Assembly (NCBI GenBank): GCA_011033025.1
Contig: WFMF01000330.1
Coordinates: 124,001 to 188,000 of the forward strand
Direction: 5' to 3'
From: Beroe forskalii
Taxonomy: Eukaryota > Ctenophora > Nuda > Beroida > Beroidae
DNA length: 64,000 nucleotides
The notes under the pieces were generated by a model that was given only the letters and a program-made list of their open reading frames with translations, made no database searches and had not been told where the DNA came from. Of this stretch, positions 1 through 12,559 are shown piece after piece; position 1 is the first letter of the stretch, and each line of letters begins with the position of its first letter. Position numbers and translations under genes: made by a program.

Positions 1-589
1 TGTACTGCCTATACAGTATATTTACTGTAGGTTTCTATAGGTGCTCTCTGCTTGGTTAATGAGAAGTTAAGCGGGTTTTCGGAGAGAGAGTGAGGGTGTG
101 CCAAAATTAGGTATCTTACGCGACATATTTATTGCGTAACGAGTTTTTGGGGATTTTACGGAAAAATTCCCATATTTGCGCACTCCATTAAATTTCAATA
201 TGACGTCATCGTCATTCGTTAACATGGGTGATATTGAAAAAATATATATTTTTGAACCCACAAAATTTCGATCCACAAAAATAATAGCCCAAATAAATGT
301 ATGTCCCCTAAGGTATTTAAAAACACTCGAGTATCGTTCACAGGATGTACATTTGTACAATTTATAGGGGCAATGTATACCTACTGTATACCCACTCGGG
401 TATAGGTATACCTAATGACTTACTGACTTCTGAACCTCGTTTGTCACAACATATCACTTATTTAATGTTGGGTAAGAAATTCAGACTTATCACCTTGTCA
501 AAATTTCGAACAATGCGATGTATCAAAACCCATCATCAGGTATGCACTGGTTTCACCCACCATGCATTGAACAATCCACTGGGTATACC
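1..589. other. Left flank, no exon recognised
   Basis: AT-rich sequence just upstream of the first visible HGD exon. I looked for the HGD residues that should precede this exon (the region just before the conserved HTxCGAG block) and found none, so this is probably intron and the 5' exons lie outside the window. The short open frames here show no recognisable domain. Confidence 0.5.
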
Positions 590-842
590 CTATACATTGT
601 ACACTGTACACACTATGCATTGCAATACTCACTGTTGGGTATACGCTATACGCTGTACACTATACATTTTACATTTTGCAGGTATACATTATAAATTTCG
701 CAGGGTATACACTATACACTGTACTCTATACGTTATACATTTCACTGGGTATACACTATACATTATACATTTTGCAGGGTGTACACTGTACACTGTGTAC
801 ACTGCATACTATACATTATACATCTCGCAGGGTATACACACT
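590..842 (+). repeat. Minisatellite spanning an HGD splice acceptor
   Basis: Degenerate tandem copies of a GGGTATACACTATACA-type unit, many of them preceded by TTTGCAG, TTTCGCAG or CTCGCAG. The last copy is the real 3' splice site plus the first bases of the HGD exon that begins at 831 (CTCGCAG then GGTATACACAC). Earlier copies therefore look like duplicated acceptor-plus-exon-start cassettes, for example around 680, 709 and 778. A related TATACACTATACACTG array lies at 39365-39810, where no exon is present. Confidence 0.85.
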
Positions 843-3800
843 GTGTGCGGTGCTGGGGATCCCTGTACTCGGTATGGAGCGGCTATACACGTCTACATGT
901 GCAATACAAGCATGCTCAACAGGTCAGTTTAATTACTGTCGAAACTACCTTTAATTGTTATTACTTACATAGGTCAGAAATTTGCTATAACTTATATAGA
1001 TTTTAAATTCCTGTATTTTCTTGCAATTTCTTGCAATATCTCTCTACCAAATCATAACATTATCTACCAACTGCTCAAATGATCCTCGGTTTTCGAGCTT
1101 TATTGTAGTGCATTATGTGGTAAAATTTAAAATAACCGGATTTAAGATCTGGGAAATTTTGAACCTAACGCAAGTCAGTACGTAAACCTTTCCTCCACTC
1201 GAATTTTCCTCACTATGAATACACAGAAAAATGTGTGTCGTGCATACATGTTGAAAGATTCCCATTAACTCGCGTTGTTCCCATATTTCGATAATATTAT
1301 TTTTGGGAATTTCAGAATTTACTCTCAATTCATTCCATTTAAGATTTGTGAGAGTGTACTCATACATCAATCGTTCGGTGGCCATAGGGCCAGGTTTCTT
1401 GCGACGGTTCTGGAACACTGCGCGCGACAGTAATTCAGGTAGAAATTTGGCTGTATTTTTGGAAGGCGCTTCAAGTTAAATAGAGTTGGTTCGGCGCTCA
1501 GAATGCGCGCGTGTCGCGCGCGCGATCGATTCTACCCATCATTTATCAAATCGAAGTAACGTAACATTCCATTCATGCAATTCCACGCACTCAGTGCGTC
1601 GCACTGCATGCATTTAGTGTGAAGTTAGAGCACCTTCATGGTAAGATAAGCTGGTGCACTCCAGTGGTGTCTGGAATGGGCAAACGCTGCTGTTCGTCAT
1701 GTTCGATTTTATGCAAAGTGGTGTCAACTTCATAGAATAGGTATGTGTACGTAACGTTCGTCATGCCGAGTGGTGTCAACGTCATAGAATTGGTATGTGC
1801 ACGTAGCGTTGTTCGTCATGCAGAGTGGTGTCAACGTCATAGTGTTGGTATGCGTACGTAGCGCTATTCGTAATGATTGATTGGGTGCGGAGTGGTGTCA
1901 ATCAACATATATAAGGACGTGTTCTGCAGGTGTCGCCATTATTTCTACTCGTGTTTTGATCTTCAAGTCGTCTTGCTAGTGTTGTTAAAAAGGTAGTGTT
2001 GTTAATAAGGTACCGTTGTTAATAAGGTACCATTGTTAATAAGGTACCATTGTTAATAAGGTACCATTGTTAATAAGGTACCGTTGTTAATAAGGTACCG
2101 TTGTTAGTAAGGTACTGTTGTTAATAAGGTACCGTTGTGAATAAGGTACCGTTGTGAATAAGGTACCGTTGTTAATAAGGTACCGTTGTTAATAAGGTAC
2201 CGTTGTTGTTAATAAGGTACCGTTGTTAATAAGGTACCGTTGTTAATAAGGTACCGTTGTTGATAAGGTACCGTTGTTGATAAGGTACCGTTGTTGATAA
2301 GGTACCGTTGTTATTGATTGCGCCAAATTCTGTACAATGCATAGTCCTGCTTGTTGGTTTATGGTCGGATGGTCCCAGTGAGAAAACGGATAACCTTTTG
2401 GAGTCAAGTGCAATGTTTCAGGGCATTCTACAATGGTGACGGAGATTGGCTCATTGTACCCCAACACGGAACGCTCTTCCTTACGACGGAAATGGGACGG
2501 ATGGAGGTCCGACCTAACGAGTTCTGTGTCATTCAGGTACACCTTAAGACTTATTAAGAAATGCCACATTTTGTAATTGCTTTCAATATTACAAATTGCT
2601 GTCTTACCAGTAAAGATAGCACGGTTTTTGTCCATATGACTGGGTTGAACAAGAATTAACAGTAACACCGGGATTTTCAGCAAGGCATACGATTTAAAGT
2701 CGATGTGACTGGGCCCAGCCGAGGTTATATCCTGGAGGTCTGGGGCAACCATTTTGTTCTGCCTAACTTAGGACCCATCGGTAAGATCTAACTCTTCAAT
2801 TTTCTATTGCTCATTAGGTGCAATCATAAGAGACGCGGAACAATGCAACCACTTTTCGATTTTGTAGTTGTAATAGTGCGTTCGGAAAAGATTGTCACTT
2901 GCAATTTCCTGGAGAAACGGCTGTCGGAAGTGACTTTTTGATGCGATATTCGTTTTTTTCATACATTTTTGGATTAAGATAATCGGGTTTTACCGATAAA
3001 TAAGTTTTCTTAGCCCATTCTTCGGCGGATTCAAATTTCTAATTTTTTGCTCCGCTGTACGAAACTGACCACAAATTTCGTTATCAAAGAAAACACGCTA
3101 TCAACGGACCCAGGAAGTGCGAAATAATCAAAATGAGGATGTTGCAGCACACGTAGATGCTTACTGGAACAAATGAACTGTTTTTCGTCGAGTTGAAATA
3201 ATCTTAAGGGGGTGCTTTGACCTCAATAAGGATATGCTCCAGATAGGGCAATTGCAACTTTTGCTCTGACAATTGCCCAGAAATATAACATTTAAATAAC
3301 TTGATACGTTCGGTTATCGTGTTAGGCTATTAGTTCAGACCCTTCCGTACACGGACAACCATTTTAAGATTTTGAATTATTGTCTTAACTTCAGAAACGT
3401 GTGTGCAAGATGTGTACTGCATTATCGGTTACTGAACTGTAAAATTTGCCACATTTAGCTCCAATCTTTATCAATCATACACGGTTAAATTTGCCCCAAA
3501 TGTCAACCAATCATCCTATTCTTTAGTTTTGGACCTGAACGGCCTGAATATGTCCTGAATAGTGAAATCGGACCATAAAAACATGGCCTAGAAGATGTAG
3601 AATTCGCCATACAGCGGAGCACCTGAAAGCAATCGAAAAACTAGCTAGATGACCCACTCAAAAATCTTCGTTAACACTGAAAATTTGCAATTCAGTCTGG
3701 TAGAGACCCTTGTACTCGAATATGTCAAAATTTTGACATGTTTGGTCATATTTGTCATTTTATGCTTGTAGTGACAATCATTTCCGAACGCCCTAATATT

Positions 3801-5701
3801 TTGATAATTAATACGAATTTTGGTGCAGGTGCAAACGGTTTGGCCAATCCTAGGGACTTCTTGACGCCTGTTAGTTGGTACGAAGACCTCGACACAGAGC
3901 ATACAATAGTTGCCAAGTTCCAGGGCAAACTCTTCACGGCAACCCAGGTATGAGTTGCTTCAGTTTGTTGCCTTTATAGCTGTATTACAATCTACTATGA
4001 TCAGTGTGAGGGAGGTTGGTTCATATGATTAAGTTTAAAAACTGATAAAATATTTCCTTTGAAACCTCAGCCCTCGTCCTCAATTACAAATGCAATCTCA
4101 TTTGGGCTATCGTCCTTGGTTTGTGCTTTTTACTTGTTAAACTGAACCCTTCTTTCCCAGGATCACTCACCTTTCGACGTTGTGGCATGGCATGGTAACT
4201 ACGCGCCTTACAAGTACAATCTGAAGAACTTCATGGTCATCAACGCCACTGCTTTCGATCACGCTGTAAGATGATTGCATTTGACCACTTTCAATCTATT
4301 GGATGTATGCGAGTTTTAATCTTAAACTTTTGTCACTAAATAATTTTATTTTTAACTTACATAAAACAGGAGGAAAACATTAAATTTAATTCTGTTTAAT
4401 TGGCAGGACCCTTCTATCTTCACGGTGCTAACTTGTCCCGGGAACTTGGTGGGCACTGCGCTTTGTGACTTCGTCATATTCCCACCCCGGTGGGCCGTGC
4501 AGGACCACACTTTCAGACCACCTTACTATCACCGTAAGTACATTTAGTGGGTGTACAAGGCAATGTGAGTGCCATGGTGAATACACCTGTACTAGGTGTT
4601 GAAGTACACTACCGGTACTGCAACTGCGTCCTACCATTGTAAGATCATTGCATTAAGGGGCCATCCAGAAATGAGCTCATCAAAAATCGGCGTTTTTTGA
4701 ACAAACATACATACTACCTCATCATTAGGGAAAGATACATACACACCCCAACCTCATCTCATCATTTCAAGATTTTCATTTATGTTACGTCACTCTTTCA
4801 AAATGAAAGGCTTATATGACGTCACTACTGCAATTTAAGTTAGATCATCTAAATTCTAACTTAGGTCCAATTTTACAATTTTTAACCAGTGGACAGTGGT
4901 TGATGTCAAAATTTCGCCTCAAAGTGATGAGCTCATCATTTTGCAAACCTATATACATACTACCTCATCATTTCCAAAACATACATTATACATACCGGTA
5001 CCCATGTGATGAGCTCATTTCTGGATGGCCCCCATAGGTGTGTTCATTCATGGTTTCGCAGTGTAGGTAAACTGGGGCAGTAGGACAGATAAATATGTTA
5101 GAATGTACCCCTCCTTCAGGTAACTGTATGAGCGAGTTCATGGGTCTGATATTCGGTAACTACGAAGCGAAGGAGGGGGAGTTCATGCCGGGTGGAGGCT
5201 CGCTCCACAGCATGATGACCCCACACGGCCCTGACACTAAGTGCTTCATGGGCGCCAGTACTGGCCATCTGGCACCTGTTAGAGTGGCGGACAACACGCA
5301 GGTGGGTTTTAATGAGCGGGGGTGTGTGTGTGACCGTCCGAATGTTTGTAGATGAGTAAATGTGGAACTGGAACGTTGCGCGTGTGTTATAGGGAAGATT
5401 ATCATCCCACAATGGAGGTTTAAATTTGAACTGACAATTTCTGTTCAACCCAACGATTATTTCCGGGGGAGAGAAAAACTTTATAATAGTAAACTAATAC
5501 ATGAAATTTTAACTCTTTTATGGAGGAGATGTGGCTTGACAAGGAAAACTTTAAAACGAACTTTTTCAGTCGTTCATGTTCGAGTCTTCCCTAAGTTTGA
5601 GGACGACTGGATGGGCCCTGGAGACGTGTGAGAAGGTAGACACCGAGTACTGGAAATGCTGGCAAGATCTCCCTAAACTGTTCAATCCTTCTCAAAAATG
5701 A
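831..5701 (+). CDS. HGD: Homogentisate 1,2-dioxygenase, C-terminal 323 residues (8 exons, 5' end outside window)
   Basis: Iron dioxygenase that opens the ring of homogentisate to maleylacetoacetate in tyrosine catabolism. Exons are 831-922, 2422-2536, 2681-2780, 3829-3947, 4161-4265, 4407-4533, 5120-5301 and 5570-5701. All junctions are GT-AG and in phase, ending at TGA 5699-5701. Conserved family blocks are readable in order: [110 protein letters not shown] and FMFESSLSL. The residues expected to bind iron (His in YYHRN, Glu in MSEF, His in TPHGP) and the catalytic His in AWHGNY are all present. By comparison with the roughly 445-residue human enzyme, about 120 N-terminal residues are missing to the left. 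The gene looks intact. Its introns hold a 17-bp minisatellite, a CRE/TATA leader and a 378-bp MITE. Confidence 0.97.
1500..1977 (+). promoter_or_regulatory. CRE-like/TATA leader element, copy A (inside HGD intron)
   Basis: Roughly 60-bp tandem units carrying GTGGTGTCAACGTCAT and TACGTA-type boxes (about 1710, 1767, 1826), followed by a good TATA box (CATATATAAGGAC near 1911) and then, about 75 bp on, a minisatellite. The same order of parts (GTGGTGTCAACGTCA units, TATA box, satellite) occurs at 12560-13060 and 37830-38330. The ACGTCA core is a CREB/ATF-like half site. Promoter activity is inference only. The region starts with a CG-rich run (GCGCGTGTCGCGCGCGCG) near 1505. Confidence 0.5.
1978..2313 (+). 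repeat. 17-bp minisatellite, GTTGTTAATAAGGTACC unit
   Basis: About 19 head-to-tail copies of GTTGTTAATAAGGTACC with small substitutions and one 3-bp insertion. It lies in the HGD intron 923-2421, about 110 bp before the acceptor of the next exon. Each unit contains AAGGTACC, which resembles a weak 5' splice site, but no exon was recognised here. It directly follows the TATA box of leader copy A. Confidence 0.92.
3609..3797. repeat. Dispersed repeat, long copy
   Basis: Begins ATACAGCGGAGCACCTGA and ends GACAATCATTTCCGAACGCC. The same two ends are joined in a 59-bp version at 19916-19974, so one is an internally deleted form of the other. It sits in the HGD intron, ending just before the exon at 3829. 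No coding capacity seen. Confidence 0.55.
4657..5034. mobile_element. MITE with GGGGCCATCCAG termini
   Basis: About 378 bp between perfect inverted ends reading GGGGCCATCCAGAAATGAGC on the left and its complement on the right. Internal inverted pieces (CATACTACCTCATCATT) repeat on both arms. It has no coding capacity and lies in the HGD intron 4534-5119. GGGGGCCATCCAAATAA at about 34707 may be a fragment of a related end. The superfamily is uncertain. Confidence 0.75.
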
Positions 5702-6279
5702 GGGGTTATTAATAATATTCTTACAATTTATAAGCTAAGGATATCAATCTTAATCTTACAATTACATGAACTTTATTTAATTATATCATAGTTAATTAAT
5801 GTTAAATAGTATCAGAAGTTGATCATAGTCAATATTGTGTCATAGCTCTATTTTCAGTTGTAAAATTTTAGTATGTTAGAAATTTGTTTTGTTATACAGT
5901 ACATTTATGATTTATCTTTAAGTTATTAAGTTAAGTTTATGCTTTATATGCGAGTTTATACAAATTTTGAATTTTTTTTCAGAGATAATTACTAATTTAA
6001 TTTTATTAAATTACTTAATATGCAGAGAAAAATATTGTCGATTGAAAATGAAAGCTCTTAGTTGGGCGTATATGATAATTTAATTTCAATTGTTAATGAT
6101 CATTTCGACATTTTGGTATATTTACATACTCAACTGCTGTAATATATGAATATCCTTATTTTAAGAATTACAGCACCGACGAAATTGTTTGATTTTTCAC
6201 AATCACTTTCTCTTGCGCACATTGACAACTGTCATTTAACAGTTTCTTGACCGTGACGAAACTGCAGCGGCCCCAACTC
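5702..6279. other. HGD 3' flank, AT-rich, no gene
   Basis: About 580 bp of AT-rich sequence directly after the HGD stop, probably 3' UTR and spacer. I see no open frame, RNA gene or repeat that I can support. Confidence 0.5.
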
Positions 6280-8345
6280 TGAAAGGGTTTACTCTGAGGG
6301 TCTCAGAGTAGGAGTTTTACTTGAGAGTCTCAAAGTAGAGGTTTTACTCAGAGTAGAGGTTTTACTCTGAGAGTCTCAGAGTGGAGGTTTTACTCTGAGA
6401 GTCTTAGAGTAGAGGTTTTACACTGAGAGTCTCAGAGTAGAGGTTTCACTTTGAGAGTCTCAGAGTAGAGGATTTACTCTGAAAGTCTCAGAGTAGAGGT
6501 TTAACTCTGAGAGTCTCAGAGTAGAGGTTTTACTCTGAGCGTCTCAGAGTGGAGGTTTTACTCTGAGAGTCTTAGAGTAGAGGTTTTACACTGAGAGTCT
6601 CAGAGTAGAGGTTTTACACTGAGAGTCTCAGAGTAGAGGATTTACTCTGAAAGTCTCAGAGTAGAGGTTTAACTCTGAGAGTCTCAGAGTATAGGTTTTA
6701 CTCTGAGAGTCTCAGAATAGAGGTTTTACTATGAGAGTCTCAGAGTATAGGTTTTACTCTGAGAGTCTCAGAGTAGAGGTTTTACTCTGAGAGTCTCAGA
6801 GTAGAGGTTTTAATCTGAGAGTCTCAGAGTAGTGGTTTCACTCTGAGAGTCTCAGAGTTGAGGTTTTACTCTGAGAGTCTCAGAGTAGAGGTTTTACTCT
6901 GAGAGTCTCAGAGTAGAGGTTTTACACTGAGAGTCTCAGACTTGAGATTTTACACTGAGAGTCTCAGAGTATAGGTTTTACTTTGAGAGTCTCAGAGTAG
7001 AGGTTTCACTCTGAAAGTCTCAGAGTAGAGGTTTTACTTTGAGAGTCTCAGAGTAGAGGCTTTACTCTGAGAGTCTCAGAGTTGAGGTTTTTACTCTGAA
7101 AGTCTCAGAGTAGAGGAGGGTTTACTCTCAAAGTCTCAGAGTAGAGGTTTTAACTTTTTACTCTGGAGAGTCTCAGAGTAGAGGTTTCTCTGTAGTCTCT
7201 GAGTTTTTACTCTGGGAGTCTCCTCAGAAAGTCTCAGGGAGTCTCCAGAGGAGGTGAGGTTCTCTGGTCAAAGAGTCTCTGATAGAGGTTTACTCTGAGA
7301 GTCTTTTACTCTGAGGGAGTCTCCAGAGTAGAGGTTTTACTCTGAAAGTCTCAGAGTAGGGGGTTTACTCTGAGAGTCTCAGGAGGTTTTACTCTGAGTC
7401 GGGGTTTTACTCTGAGAGTCTCAGAGTAGAGGGTTTACTCTGAGAGTCTCAGAGTAGAGGGTTTACTCTGAGAGTCTCAGAGTAGTGGTTTCACTCTGAG
7501 AGTCTCAGAGTTGAGGTTTTACTCTGAGAGTCTCAGAGTAGAGGTTTTACTCTGAGAGTCTCAGAGTAGAGGTTTTACACTGAGAGTCTCAGACTTGAGA
7601 TTTTACACTGAGAGTCTCAGAGTATAGGTTTTACTTTGAGAGTCTCAGAGTAGAGGTTTCACTCTGAAAGTCTCAGAGTAGAGGTTTTACTTTGAGAGTC
7701 TCAGAGTAGAGGCTTTACTCTGAGAGTCTCAGAGTTGAGGTTTTACTCTGAAAGTCTCAGAGTAGAGGAGGGTTTACTCTCAAAGTCTCAGAGTAGAGGT
7801 TTTAACTTTTACTCTGAGAGTCTCAGAGTAGAGGTTTTACTCTGAGAGTCTCTGAGTCGGGGTTTTACTCTGAGAGTCTCAGAGTAGAGGGTTTACTCTG
7901 AGAGTCTCAGAGTAGAGGTTTTACTCTGAGAGTCTCTGAGTAGAGGTTTTACTCTGAGAGTCTCTGAGTAGAGGTTTTACTCTGAGAGTCTCAGAGTAGA
8001 GGTTTTACTCTGAGAGTCTCAGAGTAGAGGTTTTACTCTGAAAGTCTCAGAGTAGAGGGTTTACTCTGAGAGTCTCAGAGTAGAGGTTTTACTCTGAGAG
8101 TCTCTGAGTCGGGGTTTTACTCTGAGAGTCTCAGAGTAGAGGGTTTACTCTGAGAGTCTCAGAGTAGAGGGTTTACTCTGAGAGTCTCAGAGTAGAGGTT
8201 TTACTCTGAGAATCTCAGAGTAGAGGTTTTACTCTGAGAATCTCAGAGTAGAGGTTTTATTCTGAGAGTCTCAGAGTAGAGGTTTTACTCTGTGATTCTC
8301 AGAGTTGAGGTTTTTACTCTGAGAAACTCAGAATCGACAACGACT
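6280..8345. repeat. 2-kb palindromic-unit satellite (28-bp unit)
   Basis: About 70 tandem copies of a 28-bp unit, ACTCTGAGAGTCTCAGAGTA plus GAGGTTTT. Within each unit TACTCTGAGA and TCTCAGAGTA form a near-perfect palindrome around one base. Variant units (TTGAGGTTTT, ATAGGTTTT, ACACTGAG) recur in the same order at about 6830-7150 and 7473-7800, showing that a block of about 640 bp was duplicated. Units at 7150-7400 are scrambled. It lies between the convergent ends of HGD and the coiled-coil gene. Confidence 0.96.
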
Positions 8346-8731
8346 CTGAGAGCTCCAGAGGTTGTGGTGCTAAAATGGCCGAAAAGTTTATCGAGAAATA
8401 AGGAAATTAAACAAATTGTTATTTTTTAAAGTTTTGATGTAGAAAATATCATTTTTACAATGTCGAATAAGTTATCAAATACGATCGAATTTCCACAATG
8501 ACAAATAAACAAATCGTGAAAAACGCATTAAATACTGTTCAATTCAAATTTCATGTGTATAGTATTAAACGCAACATATGGAATAGGATCGATCATTTGC
8601 AATTGAATCGATAAAGAGCACAATCCTCGTTTTTAAAATTTCATTTCGCGTTCATACTATCTTAAGTGAATGTGCGCGTCTTTATCGATATTCGATCCTC
8701 TTTTGATTGATCCTTCTGTATACATACCGAC

Positions 8732-8910
8732 GTGGTGTCTCGACCTTTCGAGGCGCGGCGTATTACGCCGCGCTTCTTTTTTGCCGTGCTTTTTTTTGCC
8801 GCGCTTGATAGCAGTGCTATCACGCGCCGCAAAAAGTAGCAAGCTCGGCGTAATGCCGTAATACTTAATAGTAATACGCCGCGCCTCGATAGGTTGCGTC
8901 GAGACACCAC
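8732..8910. mobile_element. MITE with GTGGTGTCTCGAC termini
   Basis: 179-bp fold-back unit with ends GTGGTGTCTCGAC and GTCGAGACACCAC. Inner arms carry GCGCGGCGTATTACGCCGCG on the left and TAATACGCCGCGCCTCG on the right, around a central GATAGCAGTGCTATC palindrome. No coding capacity. The overlapping open frames on both strands are by-products of the symmetry. Confidence 0.75.
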
Positions 8911-9379
8911 AGTTGATCATCATTGATAAATGAACTGAATATCTGTTATAATTTTTATGTAAAATCTAATGCTGACCGGTTTTTGTGATATGATAATGAT
9001 AAACCGGTTTTGTGACAATGATAATAATGATAATCTGATCAAAAATTGTATGCCTGTATGAGTATAGTCAATAGTTCCGTTTCAACCAAGTCGTAATTGT
9101 GAATGAAGTTGAAATTTTTCAAATACAAAAATATATGAATATCCACTGGAACTGAACGAGGAATATAAGAAATAATGATCGTTTGCAAATGGTCAATGCT
9201 TGTTGATGTTCTCCTCATTTCTGTCACTGTCAGTGCCATTATGTTACCACACCACCATGGAAGCCACATTCCATCCTATCTTTGGTTTTCCGACACTCTG
9301 CTCAGCTCGACAGCTCAGTTTGCTTCTCCGCAGGCAATACTAACGTTTGAGCAGGTTAACATCACGTCCTGAGGAGACC

Positions 9380-12260
9380 TCAGAGGAAACTGTCTGCTGA
9401 GGTCCGCACCGGATCAGGTTCCAGGTGTAACTGGCTGAGTAGACTCCCCTGATTATTGACGGGCGTTGAGCGACCCCCATTACCTCCCCCAGGAGTGACC
9501 CGGCCCGGTGTGACCCGGCCTGGTGTGACCCGGCCTGGAGTGACCCTCCCGGGGGTCACCAGGGTCACGGGGACTGTAGGAAGTGGCTCCTCCACCAGGT
9601 ACTTGTTGAGACTCTCGTTCAGCTTACACTTCATCAGTTGCCACGTGGTGTTGGCGTCGTGTGCAGACCTGGAGAATAATCAGATTTTATCCTTCACAAG
9701 ACCACAAGTTTAGAAATAGAATGAGAATGATCTCCACGGCTCAAAATTGGCGTATTTAGTCCATAACCGGAAAAGGACTGAAAACGAACTGACAAGGGAC
9801 CAAAAATCTTGGGACCATGACTGCAAAACTTTGTGTTATCAATGTCCGGGACAGGCACCTCGCCTGACATTGCCCACGTGTACCTGTAACTGGTGTTTGC
9901 GTTGTCGCAGGATATCTTGTGGAGGGGGCTCCTGGGTGAAGGAGGCAGGGGGAGTGGAGGGACGGCGTTATCGGAGGAGGTGAAGGAGGGAAGGAGCTTC
10001 TCCACTGATCTACGCTCCTCAGACAGGATCTGCTTCAACTTCTCGCTCTCCAGCTGCAGAGCAGTTACTTGGCGGCCCTGTCTTTCTAGTGCATCCTGAC
10101 ACTCTGTTACCTGACAGAGTGATGTATGAGTCTGGAGATAGAGGTGACACTAATTGGTGTTATGAAGTTCCTGCAATAACGTTGCTTCAAGAATTCCAAA
10201 TGCACATTATCTATCAACACACATTTTAAATCGTATTACGAACGACATATTCTGAAATTAAAATGAGTTTGCTCGCCAGTTTTTCGTACCTTGTCTTTCA
10301 GGACTCTGTTTGATTTCTCCAAATCCTCCCTTAACTTCGTCTCCGTGGCTGCTTTAAACTTGTCGATCGTTTCCCTGGATTTGTTATCGTAATCCAGTTT
10401 CTGGTTCATTTCATGGAGCTTCCTGTTCATCTCCACCCTATTCTTAGCTTCCAGGTTCTTCCTTGATATTTCCACGTCGCTCCTCAGAACGTATTGTGAA
10501 GCTATCTTACTCTGCAGTTCCGATTTGTCCTCTGCCAGCGTGTTTTTCTCCTTGAGAATGGCGTCGCAGTGCGACTTGAGTCGCTCGTTTTCCGACAGGA
10601 GTACGGTCACTTTGCCCTGGAGCTCCCCAATCTCACTCTTCACAGCGATGTACTTGTCTGTTTGTTCCTTCCGCTGGGACAACTCCTCCTTGGCCACTCC
10701 TTGGGCTTCTTTCACCTTCTTAGTCAGAGCATCGTGCGCCTTTTTGGCTGTCTCCTTTTCAGCGGATAACTTTGCTTTCAGGGCCCGAATCTTGTCCTCA
10801 TATTGAGAAACACTGGTTACAGGTTTGTTGCTCTCCTCCAATTCTTCCCGCAATTTCTTCCTGGAAGCTTCAGTATCATCGAGACTGCGTTTGAGTTTCT
10901 CAATCTGATCGGACATAGCCGTACACCTGTCCTCCAGCTTCTCAACTTTCCTTCTCTCATTGTCCAGAGCTGATTCGTAGGAGGTGTTGGAAGATAGTTG
11001 CGAGGAGATGTGAAGTCTGAGCTTTGCCTCGCTACTCAGCATTCTCTCCTTTTCAGCGAGGGCCTGCTCCACACCCTGTTTCTCTGTGGTGAGCTGCTTG
11101 ACTTCCTCCCTGCACTTGTCTAACTGGTCTTTGAGGGCGCCCATTGACATGTTTATCTGGGAGGTGTTTCCTCTTTCTGTTTCAAAGTCACGTGTCAAGC
11201 GTTCGTACCTTTCGTTTCCAGACTTCAAGAGCTCCTCGAACCTGCGAATTTTCGAAGATCATGGATTTCAAATTTTGAAAGCCATGGATAAAAAGCAGTT
11301 AGGTACAGGCTATCTAGAAAGGCCTTCTTATCGGAGTGAAAAATTGACAGTCCTTTAGTGAAATTCCCCTGTTTTGGTGACTCAAAAATACTTTATCCTA
11401 CTATATTTGAAGTCACCTCGCAATATCATTGTTGGCTTTGTTGTATTGGTTCTGGACGTTTCCCAGCTTGACTTTAGAATTATTCAGCATATCAGTTGTA
11501 GTCTTGACTGCCTGAAATCGAACAAAAACGGAATAAGCGACAAAGGAATAGAATTAAGATCTTACAGCAACACTAAAGTGTGTGAAATAAAACCTACGAG
11601 GTATAAAAAGTGAAGTGCTGCCTTGAAAAGTTCAGATAAAATGGAATGTAATGCCCTATAAGGCCGACTGCTTGCGATGATTACCTGTTCAGTTGCCTGA
11701 AGTTTTTCCCTCTCCGTCTCAAGCGACATTTTAAGCTGAGTGGAGTTATTTTCCAAGATAATCCTCTCAGATTTGAGTTGCTGGTTCTCAGTCTGGACAG
11801 CCGAGTATTTCTCGAACAGCTCTTTGTACTGCGTTGCTGCTTCTTCTGATATGCCAGAGGAAATGGGAGAGGGAGCGAATTCCTGACTAACCTGGTTTTT
11901 GGAATCATGTCTCAGATTAATTATTATAAAGTTAGGGTGTTCCAAGGAAAATTAAAAAGAAACGAAAATAAAGAAATAAGTACGGGATATTACCTATTTT
12001 ATTACTTTATTAAAAGCCTTTAGGCCGAACATCAAACCACGTTGAACATTACTCACTTATCCATAATTCAAAACAAATCAATGAATTGGATATCGATCCA
12101 GTTACCTTCTCAGTTGAGCGCTTGTTTATTTGTTCTCGAAGAGCGGTTATCTGCGTTTCCTTGCTATCTCTTTCATACTTCGTTTGTTTGATGTCACTCT
12201 CCAGCCCGAAGATACGTTCTTGATATTCGTCTTTCAGCAACCCCATCTCCTCAATAAACT
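9380..12260 (-). CDS. Large coiled-coil protein, C-terminal exons
   Basis: Last exons of the minus-strand coiled-coil gene that starts at 28585. Exons, 5' to 3': about 12260-12106, 11892-11686, 11511-11418, 11241-10290 (952 nt, the largest), 10110-9884 and 9668-9380, stop TGA at 9380-9382. The 11241-10290 exon encodes an almost unbroken heptad-type coiled coil (for example KLEDRCTAMSDQIEKLKR and LEEKGVEQALAEKE-like stretches rich in Glu, Lys and Leu). The C terminus is not coiled: a Pro/Ser segment (PPLPLPPSPRSPLHK), then LMKCKLNESLNKYLVEEPLP, then five VTPGR repeats. I do not recognise the family; large centrosomal, ciliary or ANKRD26-like coiled-coil proteins are possible, but there is no diagnostic domain. 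Confidence 0.85.
9484..9552 (-). repeat. 15-bp coding minisatellite (VTPGR)n
   Basis: Four to five 15-bp units (GTGACCCGGCCTGGT on the plus strand) in the last exon of the coiled-coil gene. They encode VTPGR repeats on the minus strand. The unit length is a multiple of three, so copy number can change without breaking the frame. Confidence 0.85.
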
Positions 12261-12559
12261 GAGAAGTTTCCAAAATCAAATACCAATTTAATCGTCATTC
12301 TTCTGCCTTATCAGCTTTCAACAAACTCGCCTGGCCTTATCTAACTGAGAAGTATGCGCGGCTCAAATTCTGTTACGGTAAGTGCAGAAAAAACGCACTT
12401 TTAAATCTAAATTGACTAAGCGCGTGACATACATGAACCAAAATTGTGTGACCGTAGTGTAGTCCAAAATTTTCAGGAGAATTTCACCGGTGAGACTTCG
12501 ACCGAACAATTATGTTTTTATAACTTACCGCACGCTTAACATACCGCACGCGTGTAGGT

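Noticed and set aside
345-932. 195-codon plus frame over the TATACAC array
   Set aside because: Only its last part (831-922) is real, being an HGD exon; the rest is minisatellite.
8657-8923. Basic minus-strand frames near a GC-rich hairpin
   Set aside because: They cover a 179-bp MITE with inverted arms; no protein signal.
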